Source of the DNA: Enterobacter cloacae
GTDB taxonomy: Bacteria; Pseudomonadota; Gammaproteobacteria; Enterobacterales; Enterobacteriaceae
Reading direction: 5' to 3'
NCBI RefSeq assembly: GCF_011078175.1
Contig: NZ_JAALCJ010000003.1
Coordinates: 434,001-498,000, forward strand
Length of the DNA stretch: 64,000 nucleotides
Both the position numbers and the translations under genes were made by a program. Below the pieces are notes generated by a model. It was not told where the DNA came from and searched no databases. It worked only from the letters and a program-made list of their open reading frames with translations. Positions 35,838-46,763 of the stretch are shown piece after piece; within the stretch, counting starts at the first letter, position 1, and each line of letters starts with the position of its first letter.

Positions 35838-36383
35838 TCAGAGCTTAATAAAGTTTTCGCGATAGTACGCCAGCTCCGCAACGGACTCACGGATGTCGTC
35901 CATCGCCTGGTGCGTTCCCTGCTTTGTAAAGCCGTCGAGAATTTCCGGTTTCCAGCGGCGGGCCAGCTCTTTCAGGGTGCTCACATCCAGGTAGCGGTAG
36001 TGGAAATAGGACTCCAGCTCCGGCATGTACTTAAACAGGAAACGCCGATCCTGACCAATGCTGTTGCCACAGATAGGCGATTTTCCTGCCGGCACCCACT
36101 GCTTCAGAAATTCAAGCGTCGCCAGCTCCGCTTCACGGTCACCCAGGGTGCTGGCCTTCACGCGTTCCACCAGTCCGCTGCCGGTATGGGTACGCACGTT
36201 CCACTCATCCATCAGCGCAAGCTGGTCATCGGACTGGTGCACGGCAATCGTTGGGCCTTCCGCCAGAATATTGAGATTGGCATCGGTGACCAGTGTGGCG
36301 ATCTCAATAATGCGATCGCGCTCGGGATCCAGGCCGGTCATCTCCAGATCGATCCAAATCAGGTTGTTTTCGTCCGCGCTCAT
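35838..36383 (-). CDS. orn: Oligoribonuclease
   Basis: 181 residues, equal to E. coli Orn, a DEDDh exoribonuclease that degrades di- to pentaribonucleotides, including pGpG. Asp12 and Glu14 (WIDLEMTG) are the first metal ligands; [11 protein letters not shown] and [12 protein letters not shown] complete the site. The ATG at 36383 (MSADENN) is the homologous start; one lies 12 nt earlier. It is divergent from rsgA. Confidence 0.97.
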   Translation of the reverse strand: MSADENNLIWIDLEMTGLDPERDRIIEIATLVTDANLNILAEGPTIAVHQSDDQLALMDEWNVRTHTGSGLVERVKASTLGDREAELATLEFLKQWVPAGKSPICGNSIGQDRRFLFKYMPELESYFHYRYLDVSTLKELARRWKPEILDGFTKQGTHQAMDDIRESVAELAYYRENFIKL

Positions 36384-36490
36384 GTTATTTTCCACCCTTC
36401 TCGCATAACCGGCAGTAGCAGGTTAACTAGTATTAATTAGAGTGTATCATAAAGGTTTTGCCCGCTACGGGCGACCAGGAGCCAGCGCGA

Positions 36491-37543
36491 TTGAGTAAAA
36501 ATAAACTCTCCAAAGGGCAGCAGCGCCGCGTGAATGCAAATCACCAGCGCCGTCTTAAAACCACTACGGAGAAGCCCGATTACGACGACAACCTGTTTGG
36601 CGAAGCGACAGAAGGCGTTGTGATTAGCCGCTTCGGCATGCACGCCGATGTCGAATCCGCCGACGGGGATATCCACCGTTGCAATATTCGTCGTACCATC
36701 CGTTCACTGGTGACCGGTGACCGCGTGGTCTGGCGTTCAGGCAAGGAGGCGGCAGAAGGGGTAACGGTTAAAGGCATCGTGGAAGCCGTGCATGAACGTA
36801 CATCGGTACTTACCCGTCCTGATTTCTACGATGGCGTGAAGCCCATTGCCGCCAACATTAACCAAATCGTTATCGTTTCGGCGATTTTACCTGAGCTTTC
36901 GCTCAATATTATTGACCGTTACCTGGTGGCTTGCGAAACGCTACAGGTTGAGCCGCTCATCGTTCTGAATAAAATCGATCTGCTGGATGACGAGGCCATG
37001 GCCTTTGTGAATGAGCAGATGGACATCTACCGCAATATTGGTTATCGCGTTTTGATGGTATCCAGCCGCACCAAAGATGGCCTGAAGCCGTTAGAAGATG
37101 CGTTGACCGACCGCATCAGCATCTTTGCAGGGCAGTCCGGCGTGGGTAAATCGAGCCTGCTTAACAACCTGCTCGGCCTTCAGCAGGAGATCCTGACCAA
37201 CGATGTGTCTGACGTCTCGGGCCTGGGCCAGCACACCACCACCGCCTCACGTCTCTATCACTTCCCGCACGGCGGCGATGTGATTGACTCCCCGGGCGTG
37301 CGTGAATTTGGTCTCTGGCATCTTGAGCCGGAACAAATCTTTAACGGATTTGTCGAATTCCATGACTATTTAGGCGCTTGCAAATACCGCGACTGTAAAC
37401 ATGACAACGATCCGGGTTGCGCCATTCGCGAAGCGGTGGAGAAGGGTGAAATTGCGGAAACCCGTTTCGAAAATTATCACCGTATTCTCGAAAGCATGGA
37501 CCAGGTAAAAACGCGTAAAAACTTTTCTGATTCTGATAACTGA
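36491..37543 (+). CDS. rsgA: Small-subunit biogenesis GTPase RsgA
   Basis: 350 residues from a TTG start at 36491, matching the E. coli N-terminus ([20 protein letters not shown]) with AGGAG upstream. It has an OB domain, a circularly permuted GTPase (NKIDLLDD as G4 precedes P-loop GQSGVGKSS) and a C-terminal zinc motif ([14 protein letters not shown]). It acts in late 30S maturation. It is divergent from orn and 97 bp upstream of psd. Confidence 0.96.
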   Translation: MSKNKLSKGQQRRVNANHQRRLKTTTEKPDYDDNLFGEATEGVVISRFGMHADVESADGDIHRCNIRRTIRSLVTGDRVVWRSGKEAAEGVTVKGIVEAVHERTSVLTRPDFYDGVKPIAANINQIVIVSAILPELSLNIIDRYLVACETLQVEPLIVLNKIDLLDDEAMAFVNEQMDIYRNIGYRVLMVSSRTKDGLKPLEDALTDRISIFAGQSGVGKSSLLNNLLGLQQEILTNDVSDVSGLGQHTTTASRLYHFPHGGDVIDSPGVREFGLWHLEPEQIFNGFVEFHDYLGACKYRDCKHDNDPGCAIREAVEKGEIAETRFENYHRILESMDQVKTRKNFSDSDN

Positions 37544-37640
37544 CAACTAAGCTAAGCGTCGCTAAAATCGTCCCCTTTTTTCAGGTTCCGGCAGCGTCAT
37601 GCCGGATCAGGAACGACAAAACAATGGCCTGGAGGCTACC

Positions 37641-38609
37641 TTGTTAAACTCATTTAAACTTTCGCTTCAATACATTCTGCCGAAACTGTGGCTCACTCGC
37701 CTGGCGGGCTGGGGCGCGAGCAAACGAGCGGGCTGGCTGACCAAACTGGTCATCGACCTGTTCGTGAAATACTACAAGGTCGACATGAAAGAAGCGCAGA
37801 AGCCAGATACGGCAAGCTACCGCACCTTCAACGAATTTTTTGTGCGTCCGCTGCGCGACGAAGTGCGCCCGCTGAATACCGACCCGAACGTGCTGGTGAT
37901 GCCAGCGGACGGCGTGATCAGCCAGCTGGGTAAAATTGAAGACGACAAAATTTTGCAGGCGAAAGGCCATAACTACAGCCTGGAAGCGCTGCTGGCCGGT
38001 AACTACATAATGGCCGATCTGTTCCGTAACGGGACTTTCGCGACCACCTATCTCTCCCCACGCGACTACCACCGCGTACATATGCCGTGTAACGGCATCC
38101 TGCGCGAGATGATCTACGTGCCGGGGGATCTGTTCTCCGTAAACCACCTGACGGCGCAAAACGTTCCTAACCTGTTTGCCCGTAACGAGCGCGTCATCTG
38201 CCTGTTTGACACTGAATTTGGCCCAATGGCGCAGATTCTGGTGGGTGCTACCATTGTAGGCAGCATCGAAACCGTCTGGGCGGGCACCATTACGCCGCCA
38301 CGCGAAGGCGTGATCAAGCGCTGGACCTGGCCTGCCGGCGAAGAAGAAGGGTCTGTGGCCCTGCTGAAAGGTCAGGAAATGGGCCGCTTCAAGCTGGGCT
38401 CAACGGTCATCAACCTGTTCGCGCCGGGCAAAGTTAACCTGGTCGACGAGCTGGCAAGCCTGTCCGTGACCAAACTCGGCCAGCCTCTGGCAGTATCGAC
38501 GGAGGTCTTTGCAACACCAGACGTTGCGCCTGCCCCGTTGCCGGAAGAAGAGATCAAAGCCGAGCACGACGCCAGCCCGCTGGTTGACGACAAAAAAGAC
38601 GAAGGCTAA
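37641..38609 (+). CDS. psd: Phosphatidylserine decarboxylase proenzyme
   Basis: 322 residues from a TTG start (37641) with a strong TGGAGG site, as in E. coli. The Asp90-His147-Ser254 self-cleavage triad is intact, and the LGST motif holds Ser254, which becomes the pyruvoyl group after cleavage between Gly253 and Ser254. It makes phosphatidylethanolamine at the inner membrane. mscM starts 19 bp downstream, so the two are co-transcribed. Confidence 0.97.
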   Translation: MLNSFKLSLQYILPKLWLTRLAGWGASKRAGWLTKLVIDLFVKYYKVDMKEAQKPDTASYRTFNEFFVRPLRDEVRPLNTDPNVLVMPADGVISQLGKIEDDKILQAKGHNYSLEALLAGNYIMADLFRNGTFATTYLSPRDYHRVHMPCNGILREMIYVPGDLFSVNHLTAQNVPNLFARNERVICLFDTEFGPMAQILVGATIVGSIETVWAGTITPPREGVIKRWTWPAGEEEGSVALLKGQEMGRFKLGSTVINLFAPGKVNLVDELASLSVTKLGQPLAVSTEVFATPDVAPAPLPEEEIKAEHDASPLVDDKKDEG

Positions 38610-38628
38610 CAACAGAAGGATCGCTGAC

Positions 38629-41600
38629 GTGCGCCCGATTATCGTATTACTGATGGCCTGGTGCCTCAGCATGGGGGCGTACGCAGCGACGGCTCCCGAC
38701 GCCAAACAGATAACCCAGGAGCTGGAGCAGGCAAAAGCGGCAAAACCCGCTCAGCCGGAGACCGTTGAGTCGCTCCAGTCTGCACTGAACGCGCTTGAGG
38801 AACGAAAGGGTTCCCTTGAGCGCGCGCAGCAGTATCAGCAGGTTATCGACAACTTCCCCAAACTCTCTCAGACCCTGCGTTCGCAGCTAAATAACCTGCG
38901 CGATGAACCACGCCAGGTCCCCGCGGGGATGACGTCCGAGGCGCTGAATCAGGAGATCCTGCAAGTTAGCAGCCAGCTGCTGGAAAAAAGCCGGCTGGCG
39001 CAGCAGGAACAGGAACGGGCGCGTGAAATTGCCGATTCCCTCAGTCAGCTTCCCCAGCAGCAAACGGATGCCCGCCGTCAGTTAAATGAGGTGGAACGCC
39101 GCATCGGGACGCAGACAGGCAGCACACCGCAGAATCAGGCGCAAAATCTTGGTCTACAGGCGGAATCCGCCAGACTTAAAGCGCTGGTCGATGAACTGGA
39201 GCTGGCGCAGCTTTCCGCTAACAACCGCCAGGAGCTGTCGCGGATGCGTTCCGAGCTGGCGCAGAAGCAGAGCCAGCAGCTGGATGCGTATCTTCAGGCG
39301 CTGAGAAATCAACTCAACAGCCAGCGCCAGCGTGAAGCTGAACGTGCGCTGGAAAGCACTGAATTACTGGCCGAAAACAGCGCTAACCTGCCCGACAGCA
39401 TCGTCGCCCAGTTTAAGGTTAACCGCGAGCTTTCTGCCGCGCTGAATCAGCAGGCGCAGCGCATGGATTTGGTCGCCTCGCAGCAGCGTCAGGCGACCAA
39501 TCAAACGCTTCAGGTTCGTCAGGCGCTCAACACGCTGCGTGAACAGTCCCAGTGGCTTGGCTCGTCTAACCTGTTGGGCGAAGCGTTACGCGCGCAGGTG
39601 GCTCGTCTGCCAGAGATGCCAAAACCGCAGCAGCTTGATACGGAGATGGCGCAACTGCGCGTTCAGCGTCTTCATTATGAAGACCTCCTCAACAAGCAGC
39701 CGCAAATCCGCCAGATCCGTCAGGCTGACGGACAGCCCCTCACCGGCGAGCAAAGTCGTATTCTGGAAGCACAGCTGCGCACTCAGCGCGAACTGCTCAA
39801 CTCCCTGTTGCAGGGGGGCGATACGCTGATCCTGGAGCTGACCAAGCTGAAAGTCTCGAATAGCCAGCTGGAGGATGCGCTGAAAGAGGTCAACGAAGCT
39901 ACGCACCGTTACCTTTTCTGGACGTCAGACGTAAGGCCGATGACCTTCGCCTGGCCGATTGAGATCGTTCAGGACCTGCGCCGCCTCATTTCGCTGGACA
40001 CCTTCAGCCAGCTGGGCCTAGCCAGCGTAATGATGATAACCAGCAAGGAGACCATCTTCCCGCTGCTGGGGGCGCTGATTCTGGTGGGCTTCAGTATTTA
40101 TTCCCGTCGTCACTTCACCCGTTTCCTTGAGCGCTCCAGTGCCCGTGTGGGAAAAGTGACCCAGGATCACTTCTGGCTGACGCTGCGTACTGTTTTCTGG
40201 TCAATTCTGGTCGCGTCTCCGTTGCCGGTGCTGTGGATGACGCTCGGATATGGCCTGCGTGAAGCCTGGCCCTATCCGCTTGCGGTCGCAATTGGCGATG
40301 GCGTGACCGCCACCGTTCCGCTGCTGTGGGTGGTGATGATTTGCGCCACGTTTGCGCGGCCAAATGGTCTGTTCATCGCTCACTTTGGCTGGCCGCGTAA
40401 TCGCGTTGCGCGGGCGATGCGTTACTACCTGATGAGTATCGGGCTGATTGTGCCGCTGATTATGGCGCTGATCATGTTCGATAACCTCAATGATCGGGAG
40501 TTCTCCGGCTCGCTGGGGCGGCTGTGCTTTATGCTGATCTGCGGGGCGTTAGCGGTGGTGACGCTCAGCCTCAAACGCGCCGGGATACCGCTCTATCTCG
40601 ACAAGACCGGCAGTGGCGATAACATGTTAAACCGTCTGCTGTGGAACCTGCTGCTCAGCGCACCGCTGGCGGCGATGCTGGCCGCAGCGGTCGGTTATCT
40701 CGCCACGTCGCAGGCGCTGCTCGCACGACTGGAAACATCGGTGGCTATCTGGTTCCTGCTGCTGGTGGTCTACCACGTTATCCGCCGCGGCATGCTGATC
40801 CAGCGTCGTCGTCTGGCGTTTGACCGTGCCAAACATCGTCGCGCAGAAATTCTGGCCCAGCGCGCACGGGGCGAGGAGGAGCCGAACCACGTCAACAGCA
40901 CCGAAGGAACTACAGACGCAGATGACGTTGAACTGGATCTGGATGCGATCAGTACCCAGTCCCTGCGGCTGGTACGTTCAATTCTGATGCTGGTTGCCCT
41001 GCTGTCGGTAATCTTCCTGTGGTCGGAAATACACTCCGCGTTTGGCTTCCTGGAGAACATCTCTTTGTGGGATGTGACGTCCACGGTGCAGGGGGTCGAA
41101 AGCCTGGAGCCCATCACCTTAGGGGCCGTGCTGATTGCGATCCTGGTGTTGATTATCACCACGCAGCTGATACGTAACTTCCCTGCCCTACTTGAGCTGG
41201 CGCTGTTGCAGCATCTGGATTTAACCCCCGGCACGGGCTATGCGATCACCACCATCACCAAGTATTTAATCATGTTGTTTGGTGGGCTGGTTGGCTTCTC
41301 GATGATTGGTATCGAATGGTCAAAACTTCAGTGGCTGGTTGCCGCCCTGACCGTAGGCCTGGGCTTTGGTTTACAGGAGATTTTTGCCAACTTCGTTTCT
41401 GGTCTGATCATTCTGTTTGAAAAGCCGATTCGAATTGGCGATACGGTAACTATCCGCGATCTGACCGGCAGCGTCACCAGGATCAACACTCGCGCCACCA
41501 CCATCAGCGACTGGGACCGTAAGGAGATCATCGTCCCAAACAAAGCGTTTATCACCGAGCAGTTTATCAACTGGTCGCTGTCTGACTCCGTCACGCGTGT

Positions 41601-41952
41601 GGTGCTGACCGTACCCGCCCCGTCGGATGCCAACAGCGAAGAGGTGACGCAGATCCTGTATACGGCTGCTGAACGGTGTTCGCTGGTAATCGACAACCCG
41701 CCGCCGGAAGTATTCCTGGTAGATTTGCAGCAGGGGATCCAGATTTTCGAGCTACGTATCTATGCCGCGGAGATGGGCCATCGTATGCCGCTGCGCCATG
41801 AAATCCACCAGCTGATTCTGGCTGGATTCCGCGAGCACGGAATTGATATGCCGTTCCCACCGTTTCAGATGCGTCTGGAAACGCTGGACGGACGTAAGAC
41901 GGGAAGAACGTTGACGTCAGCGGCGCGCACGCGCCCGGCGGGAAGTTTATAA
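38629..41952 (+). CDS. mscM: Miniconductance mechanosensitive channel MscM
   Basis: 1107 residues from a GTG at 38629, the same length as E. coli MscM (YjeP). A Sec signal (ends GAYAA) leads into a long periplasmic coiled-coil region rich in Gln/Arg/Glu (about 25-470), a multi-helix membrane domain (about 480-880), and the C-terminal MscS channel core (pore helix with GLGFGLQEIFANFVSGLIIL and the GDTVTIRDLTGSV beta domain). It relieves osmotic pressure. It forms an operon with psd; a terminator-like hairpin follows its stop. Confidence 0.97.
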   Translation: MRPIIVLLMAWCLSMGAYAATAPDAKQITQELEQAKAAKPAQPETVESLQSALNALEERKGSLERAQQYQQVIDNFPKLSQTLRSQLNNLRDEPRQVPAGMTSEALNQEILQVSSQLLEKSRLAQQEQERAREIADSLSQLPQQQTDARRQLNEVERRIGTQTGSTPQNQAQNLGLQAESARLKALVDELELAQLSANNRQELSRMRSELAQKQSQQLDAYLQALRNQLNSQRQREAERALESTELLAENSANLPDSIVAQFKVNRELSAALNQQAQRMDLVASQQRQATNQTLQVRQALNTLREQSQWLGSSNLLGEALRAQVARLPEMPKPQQLDTEMAQLRVQRLHYEDLLNKQPQIRQIRQADGQPLTGEQSRILEAQLRTQRELLNSLLQGGDTLILELTKLKVSNSQLEDALKEVNEATHRYLFWTSDVRPMTFAWPIEIVQDLRRLISLDTFSQLGLASVMMITSKETIFPLLGALILVGFSIYSRRHFTRFLERSSARVGKVTQDHFWLTLRTVFWSILVASPLPVLWMTLGYGLREAWPYPLAVAIGDGVTATVPLLWVVMICATFARPNGLFIAHFGWPRNRVARAMRYYLMSIGLIVPLIMALIMFDNLNDREFSGSLGRLCFMLICGALAVVTLSLKRAGIPLYLDKTGSGDNMLNRLLWNLLLSAPLAAMLAAAVGYLATSQALLARLETSVAIWFLLLVVYHVIRRGMLIQRRRLAFDRAKHRRAEILAQRARGEEEPNHVNSTEGTTDADDVELDLDAISTQSLRLVRSILMLVALLSVIFLWSEIHSAFGFLENISLWDVTSTVQGVESLEPITLGAVLIAILVLIITTQLIRNFPALLELALLQHLDLTPGTGYAITTITKYLIMLFGGLVGFSMIGIEWSKLQWLVAALTVGLGFGLQEIFANFVSGLIILFEKPIRIGDTVTIRDLTGSVTRINTRATTISDWDRKEIIVPNKAFITEQFINWSLSDSVTRVVLTVPAPSDANSEEVTQILYTAAERCSLVIDNPPPEVFLVDLQQGIQIFELRIYAAEMGHRMPLRHEIHQLILAGFREHGIDMPFPPFQMRLETLDGRKTGRTLTSAARTRPAGSL

Positions 41953-41958
41953 TCCTTT

Positions 41959-41980
41959 CCCCCTCCCTGCCGGGAGGGGG
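41959..41980. terminator. Hairpin between convergent mscM and yjeM
   Basis: CCCCCTCCC (41959-41967) and GGGAGGGGG (41972-41980) pair perfectly around TGCC, 7 bp past the mscM stop and 8 bp before the yjeM stop. It resembles the CCCTCTCC repeats at 18 kb. No long T tract, so termination strength is uncertain. Confidence 0.65.
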
Positions 41981-41987
41981 CATTCCT

Positions 41988-43487
41988 TTACGCCACTTCT
42001 GCTATAAAGGCCGTCGAACGACGACGGTAATGCTCATAAATTCCCATTGCCAGCAGCGAGAAGAAAATCGGTCCACCAACCATCCACAGCGTGCTATTCC
42101 AGTCATTTGCCTCAATCACGGGCTGGATGACGGTAAAGATGTTGGCGAACGCGACGACCAGCACCACGACAGTGGTCGCCAGCAGCGTCGCCGCGCGGGT
42201 TTTGAAGATCACAAACGGCCGCGCCAGATCCTGCTTCGCCTTAAAGAACGGGAACGCCAGCGCCAGGAACAGGTACGGAAGCGTCATCGATACATTCGCC
42301 ATCAGGGTCAGCTTATTATAAAACGCCGATGCGGTATCGCCGCCGAAGGACACCAGCAGAATAAACACACATACCAGCAGGCACTGCATCCACATCGCGT
42401 TGGCAGGCATACCGGCAGCATTCAGCTGAGTCATACGTGCGGGCCACAGCGCCTTTGGCGTCCCCTGAATAATCGCTTTCAGCGGCGAGTAGATCAGCGT
42501 GAAGAACGCACCAGTATAGGCGAGGAACATCGACAAACCGGTAATCCGCGCAAACCAGATCCCCACGGTGTCCGACGTTTCTGGCGCGAGATCCAGGGTA
42601 TTCCCCAGCGTCATCCCCAGGCTTTTCATCAGCACGTAGGTAACATTGCCGAGGTTAGTGGTGTTATTGCTCAACACCTGCTGCCAGTTTGTACTGACGC
42701 CCCAGAGGAAAATCGCGAGTGAGTAACCAATGGAAATGACGATGGCGGCAAAGATAATGCCTTTGGCGAAGTTTTTTTCGGGATTTTCTGTTTTGTCGAC
42801 CAGCCCGCCCACGGCTTCAATACCACCGTAAGCAAAAATGGCAAACACCACGAAGGAGAGCATGGCCAGCCCGGACTGGTAACCTGGATTAGGCGATGAA
42901 ACGAAGCTGACTTCCTGTGCGAAATGCCCACCGTTCAGGCACAGAATGGCGATGCTGGTCAGCAGCAGCACCAGGTTCAGGCACATCACAGAAATACCGC
43001 CAACCGCGGTGATACGGGCAATTTTGTTGATGCCTTTGGAGGCCACCAGCGTGACCCCTACCATCCAGCATACCGCCAGAATACCGACCACCTGCGTGGA
43101 ACTTAGCCCCGCCAGGGACCAGACCTGCGTTTTATCCGCACCGAAGAGAAACGTTGAGAACGGCACCCAGACCTTAGCCGCCGTGCTGACCATCCATACG
43201 ACATACGATGAAAACCACATGAACGTACCGATAAACGCGTAACGCGGACCGACGCTGTTGTTCATCCACGAATAGATGCCGCCCTCTTCTTTCCGGTAAG
43301 CTGAGCCCATCTCGGCCATCATCAGCGCAAACGGAATAAAGAAGAACAGAGCGGAAACGATATAAAACGGCGTTGCGCTGTAGCCCATCAGATAAAATGC
43401 GGACGGGCTGTTGGCAAAGCCAAAGACTGACGTAAAAATCATCAGGATGAGCCCGGTAAGGGTCATTTTTTTGAGTGAGTGAGACAT
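41988..43487 (-). CDS. yjeM: APC-family amino acid/amine transporter YjeM
   Basis: 499 residues (E. coli YjeM 500), twelve predicted membrane helices, APC superfamily. The first helix carries MIFTSVFGFANSPSAFYLMG; YGGIEAVGGLVDKTENPEKNF is the conserved substrate-site loop of the glutamate:GABA-antiporter-like branch. Substrate unproven. The chosen ATG at 43487 (MSHSLKKMTLTGL) has GGATGG 6 nt upstream, and this ribosome site lies inside a perfect inverted repeat. K-12 carries yjeN and yjeO between yjeM and epmA; they are absent here. Confidence 0.93.
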   Translation of the reverse strand: MSHSLKKMTLTGLILMIFTSVFGFANSPSAFYLMGYSATPFYIVSALFFFIPFALMMAEMGSAYRKEEGGIYSWMNNSVGPRYAFIGTFMWFSSYVVWMVSTAAKVWVPFSTFLFGADKTQVWSLAGLSSTQVVGILAVCWMVGVTLVASKGINKIARITAVGGISVMCLNLVLLLTSIAILCLNGGHFAQEVSFVSSPNPGYQSGLAMLSFVVFAIFAYGGIEAVGGLVDKTENPEKNFAKGIIFAAIVISIGYSLAIFLWGVSTNWQQVLSNNTTNLGNVTYVLMKSLGMTLGNTLDLAPETSDTVGIWFARITGLSMFLAYTGAFFTLIYSPLKAIIQGTPKALWPARMTQLNAAGMPANAMWMQCLLVCVFILLVSFGGDTASAFYNKLTLMANVSMTLPYLFLALAFPFFKAKQDLARPFVIFKTRAATLLATTVVVLVVAFANIFTVIQPVIEANDWNSTLWMVGGPIFFSLLAMGIYEHYRRRSTAFIAEVA

Positions 43488-43490
43488 ATA

Positions 43491-43524
43491 ACCATCCGAA
43501 ACGGAATTAAACTGCGCGGATGGT
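43491..43524 (-). promoter_or_regulatory. Inverted repeat covering the yjeM ribosome-binding site
   Basis: ACCATCCG (43491-43498) and CGGATGGT (43517-43524) are perfect 8-bp arms with an 18-nt gap. In the yjeM transcript the 3' arm includes GGATGG, the apparent Shine-Dalgarno sequence, ending 3 nt before the start codon. It could sequester the site as RNA, or be an operator as DNA. Confidence 0.5.
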
Positions 43525-43652
43525 AGCAGATGACCAGACAAATATTGTGGCTATCCGAGTCAAATTAAGAAAAAGACCCATGTATAAAGATAGTGGCAGT
43601 TTTTAATGTTGTTACGCGGGAATGGAAAGGAAAATTGCCATAAGGAGCGTAG

Positions 43653-43678
43653 GCCGGGTTAGCACAGCGCCACCCGGC
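43653..43678. repeat. REP-like palindrome downstream of epmA
   Basis: GCCGGGT (43653-43659) and ACCCGGC (43672-43678) arms, then ATTTTTT. It lies 6 bp past the epmA stop and resembles the elements at 1240 and 50456. Confidence 0.75.
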
Positions 43679-43684
43679 ATTTTT

Positions 43685-44662
43685 TCAGGCGCGATCGACC
43701 GTAAAGGCAATCACATCGCCCAGTTGCTCGGCACCCAGCGCCAGCATGACCAGACGATCCACACCCAGCGCCACGCCGGAACAGTCCGGCAGGCCGGCCT
43801 TAAGCGCTTCCAGCAGATGTGTATCAATTGGCTGCTGAGGCAGGCCGCGTGCGTTGCGCTTGCGGTTATCCTGCTCGAAACGCTGCTGCTGCTCGCGCGC
43901 GTCGGTCAGCTCGTGAAAACCGTTCGCCAGCTCGATGCCTTTGAAATAGACCTCAAAACGCTCCGCCACGCGGTGATCTTCGGTGCTGATCTGCGCCAGT
44001 GATGCCTGGCTGGCCGGGAAGTGATAGACAAACGTCGGACGATCTTTGCCAATCTGCGGTTCAACGCCAAAGGTGAACAGCAGTTGCAGGAGCGTGTCGC
44101 GATCTTCTTCGGTATCCGCCACGTTGCTCAAATCCAGTTTTGCCGCCACTTCACGCAGCAGTGTTTTATCAGCCGACAGCGGATCGATTTCAAGATGACG
44201 CTGGAAGGCCTGCTGATAGGAGAGCGTTTCAGCTTCCGCGCAATCGAGCACCTGTTGCAGCAGATCGTCGACTTCATTCATCAGACGATACATATCATAG
44301 TGCGGCCGGTACCACTCCAGCATGGTGAATTCCGGATTATGGTGTCGGCCCATCTCTTCATTACGGAAGCTACGGCACAGCTGATAGACCGGGCCACATC
44401 CGGCCGCCAGCAGACGCTTCATATGGTATTCCGGGCTGGTCATCAGATAAAGATTCATGCCCTGAGAGTGACCTGGGCCAACAAAACGGGTTTCAAACGG
44501 GACCAGATGAATATCCGTGACCGTCGCCTGACTCATGCACGGCGTTTCCACCTCCAGGACACCGCGATCCGCAAAGAAGCGGCGGATCTCCGCCATAATT
44601 GCTGCGCGCTTTAGCAGGTTTGGAATGGATGCGCTCGGCTGCCAGGTGGCCGTTTCGCTCAT
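43685..44662 (-). CDS. epmA: EF-P lysine ligase EpmA (GenX/PoxA)
   Basis: 325 residues, equal to E. coli EpmA. A class II lysyl-tRNA-synthetase-like catalytic core without the anticodon-binding domain: motif 2 region [20 protein letters not shown] and motif 3 ending [16 protein letters not shown]. It attaches (R)-beta-lysine to EF-P, made by EpmB; both partners are encoded about 8 kb away in this window (efp, epmB). It is divergent from frdA. Confidence 0.97.
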   Translation of the reverse strand: MSETATWQPSASIPNLLKRAAIMAEIRRFFADRGVLEVETPCMSQATVTDIHLVPFETRFVGPGHSQGMNLYLMTSPEYHMKRLLAAGCGPVYQLCRSFRNEEMGRHHNPEFTMLEWYRPHYDMYRLMNEVDDLLQQVLDCAEAETLSYQQAFQRHLEIDPLSADKTLLREVAAKLDLSNVADTEEDRDTLLQLLFTFGVEPQIGKDRPTFVYHFPASQASLAQISTEDHRVAERFEVYFKGIELANGFHELTDAREQQQRFEQDNRKRNARGLPQQPIDTHLLEALKAGLPDCSGVALGVDRLVMLALGAEQLGDVIAFTVDRA

Positions 44663-44818
44663 GAGTTATTTCTCCGTTTTCAGACAAGGGCACGAAGTCT
44701 ACTCGTAAGCCGGGGCAGAGACAAATTTTGCACAATAAAAATCCCTTTTCATTGCACAGAGAAATATTGTGACGCCATTCATTAATCACGATGATAAATC
44801 ACCGCACAGAACAGCAAA

Positions 44819-44863
44819 AAAATCGAACACGTCAAATTTCCCTCACTTCTACGCGGTTATACT
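44819..44863 (+). promoter_or_regulatory. frdABCD promoter with FNR-type site
   Basis: TATACT (44858-44863) is the -10; the sequence around ATCGAACACGTCAAAT, centred near 44829, is about 41 bp upstream of the predicted start. This is where FNR binds in the E. coli frdA promoter. The match to TTGATNNNNATCAA is imperfect. A leader of about 100 nt follows before the GTG start. The rest of the 310-bp gap to epmA shows nothing else I can name. Confidence 0.6.
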
Positions 44864-44972
44864 GTTTTACCCATAAAGGAGCAGTGGAATCGCTTCCGCA
44901 ATCGCCCGTTCGGGCAGGTGAACGTCCTTTAGCTCATCGCGTTGCGGGAAAACAAAAATCTGGAGGAATGTC

Positions 44973-46763
44973 GTGCAAACTTTTCAAGCCGATCTTGCCG
45001 TAATAGGCGCTGGCGGGGCTGGATTACGCGCTGCAATTGCTGCGGCACAAGCCAATCCGAACGCTAAAATCGCATTGATTTCAAAAGTCTATCCGATGCG
45101 CAGCCACACGGTAGCCGCAGAAGGAGGATCCGCCGCCGTCGCGCAGGATCATGACAGCTTCGAATACCATTTCCACGACACGGTTGCAGGGGGCGACTGG
45201 CTTTGCGAACAGGATGTCGTTGATTACTTCGTGCACCATTGCCCAACGGAGATGACCCAGCTGGAACAGTGGGGTTGCCCGTGGAGCCGCCGTCCGGACG
45301 GGAGCGTCAACGTCCGCCGCTTCGGTGGCATGAAGATCGAACGCACCTGGTTTGCCGCCGATAAGACCGGCTTCCACATGCTGCACACCCTGTTCCAGAC
45401 CTCCCTCCAGTTCCCACAAATCCAGCGCTTTGACGAACATTTCGTTCTCGACATTCTGGTCGACGACGGTCATGCGCGCGGACTGGTTGCAATGAACATG
45501 ATGGAAGGCACGCTTGTCCAGATCCGCGCAAATGCGGTGGTGATGGCAACGGGCGGTGCGGGGCGCGTATATCGCTACAATACTAATGGCGGCATTGTCA
45601 CCGGTGACGGCATGGGCATGGCGCTCAGCCACGGCGTACCGCTGCGTGATATGGAATTTGTTCAATATCACCCAACCGGCCTGCCCGGCTCCGGCATCCT
45701 GATGACGGAAGGCTGCCGTGGCGAAGGCGGTATTCTGGTCAACAAAAACGGTTACCGTTATCTACAGGATTACGGTATGGGCCCGGAAACCCCGCTTGGC
45801 GAGCCGAAAAATAAATACATGGAACTCGGCCCACGCGACAAAGTCTCTCAGGCTTTCTGGCACGAGTGGCGCAAAGGCAACACCATCTCAACGCCGCGCG
45901 GCGACGTGGTACATCTCGACCTGCGCCACCTTGGCGAGAAGAAATTACTGGAGCGTCTGCCGTTCATCTGCGAACTGGCAAAAGCCTATGTGGGCGTCGA
46001 TCCGGTGAAAGAGCCGATCCCGGTGCGTCCAACCGCGCACTACACCATGGGCGGTATCGAGACAGACCCGCAGTGCGAAACCCGCATCAAAGGACTTTTT
46101 GCCGTGGGCGAGTGTTCCTCCGTGGGTCTGCACGGCGCAAACCGTCTGGGCTCGAACTCGCTGGCTGAGCTGGTGGTCTTTGGTCGCATGGCGGGCGAAC
46201 GCGCGATGGAGCGTGCCGCAACGGCAGGCGAAGGCAACAGCGCGGCGCTGGATGCGCAGGTTGCAGACGTTGAAAAACGCCTGAAAGACCTGGTGAACCA
46301 GGAAGGTAACGAAAACTGGTCGAAGATCCGCGACGAAATGGGGCTGTCGATGGAAGAAGGCTGTGGGATCTACCGTACGCCAGAACTGATGCAGAAAACC
46401 GTCGACAAGCTGGCTGAGTTGCAGGAGCGCTTCAAGCGCGTGCGCATTACCGACACCTCCAGCGTCTTCAATACCGATCTGCTTTATACCATTGAACTGG
46501 GCCACGGCCTGAACGTCGCAGAGTGTATGGCCCATTCGGCCCTGGCGCGTAAAGAGTCCCGCGGCGCGCACCAGCGCCTGGATGAGGGCTGCACCGAACG
46601 TGACGACGTCAATTTCCTGAAACACACTCTCGCCTGGCGCGATGCGGATGGCACTACGCGACTGGACTACAGCGACGTGAAAATCACCACGCTGCCACCG
46701 GCGAAACGCGTGTACGGTGCAGAGGCAGAAGCCGCCGATAAGAAGGAGAAGGCGAATGGCTGA
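44973..46763 (+). CDS. frdA: Fumarate reductase flavoprotein subunit
   Basis: 596 residues from a GTG start (TGGAGGAATGTC upstream), as in E. coli. The FAD-binding [14 protein letters not shown] is at the N-terminus, and [13 protein letters not shown] holds the histidine covalently linked to [23 protein letters not shown] forms part of the active site. It reduces fumarate to succinate in anaerobic respiration. It is about six residues shorter than E. coli FrdA, from a deletion in the variable C-terminal tail ([14 protein letters not shown]). Its end overlaps frdB by 8 bp. Confidence 0.97.
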   Translation: MQTFQADLAVIGAGGAGLRAAIAAAQANPNAKIALISKVYPMRSHTVAAEGGSAAVAQDHDSFEYHFHDTVAGGDWLCEQDVVDYFVHHCPTEMTQLEQWGCPWSRRPDGSVNVRRFGGMKIERTWFAADKTGFHMLHTLFQTSLQFPQIQRFDEHFVLDILVDDGHARGLVAMNMMEGTLVQIRANAVVMATGGAGRVYRYNTNGGIVTGDGMGMALSHGVPLRDMEFVQYHPTGLPGSGILMTEGCRGEGGILVNKNGYRYLQDYGMGPETPLGEPKNKYMELGPRDKVSQAFWHEWRKGNTISTPRGDVVHLDLRHLGEKKLLERLPFICELAKAYVGVDPVKEPIPVRPTAHYTMGGIETDPQCETRIKGLFAVGECSSVGLHGANRLGSNSLAELVVFGRMAGERAMERAATAGEGNSAALDAQVADVEKRLKDLVNQEGNENWSKIRDEMGLSMEEGCGIYRTPELMQKTVDKLAELQERFKRVRITDTSSVFNTDLLYTIELGHGLNVAECMAHSALARKESRGAHQRLDEGCTERDDVNFLKHTLAWRDADGTTRLDYSDVKITTLPPAKRVYGAEAEAADKKEKANG

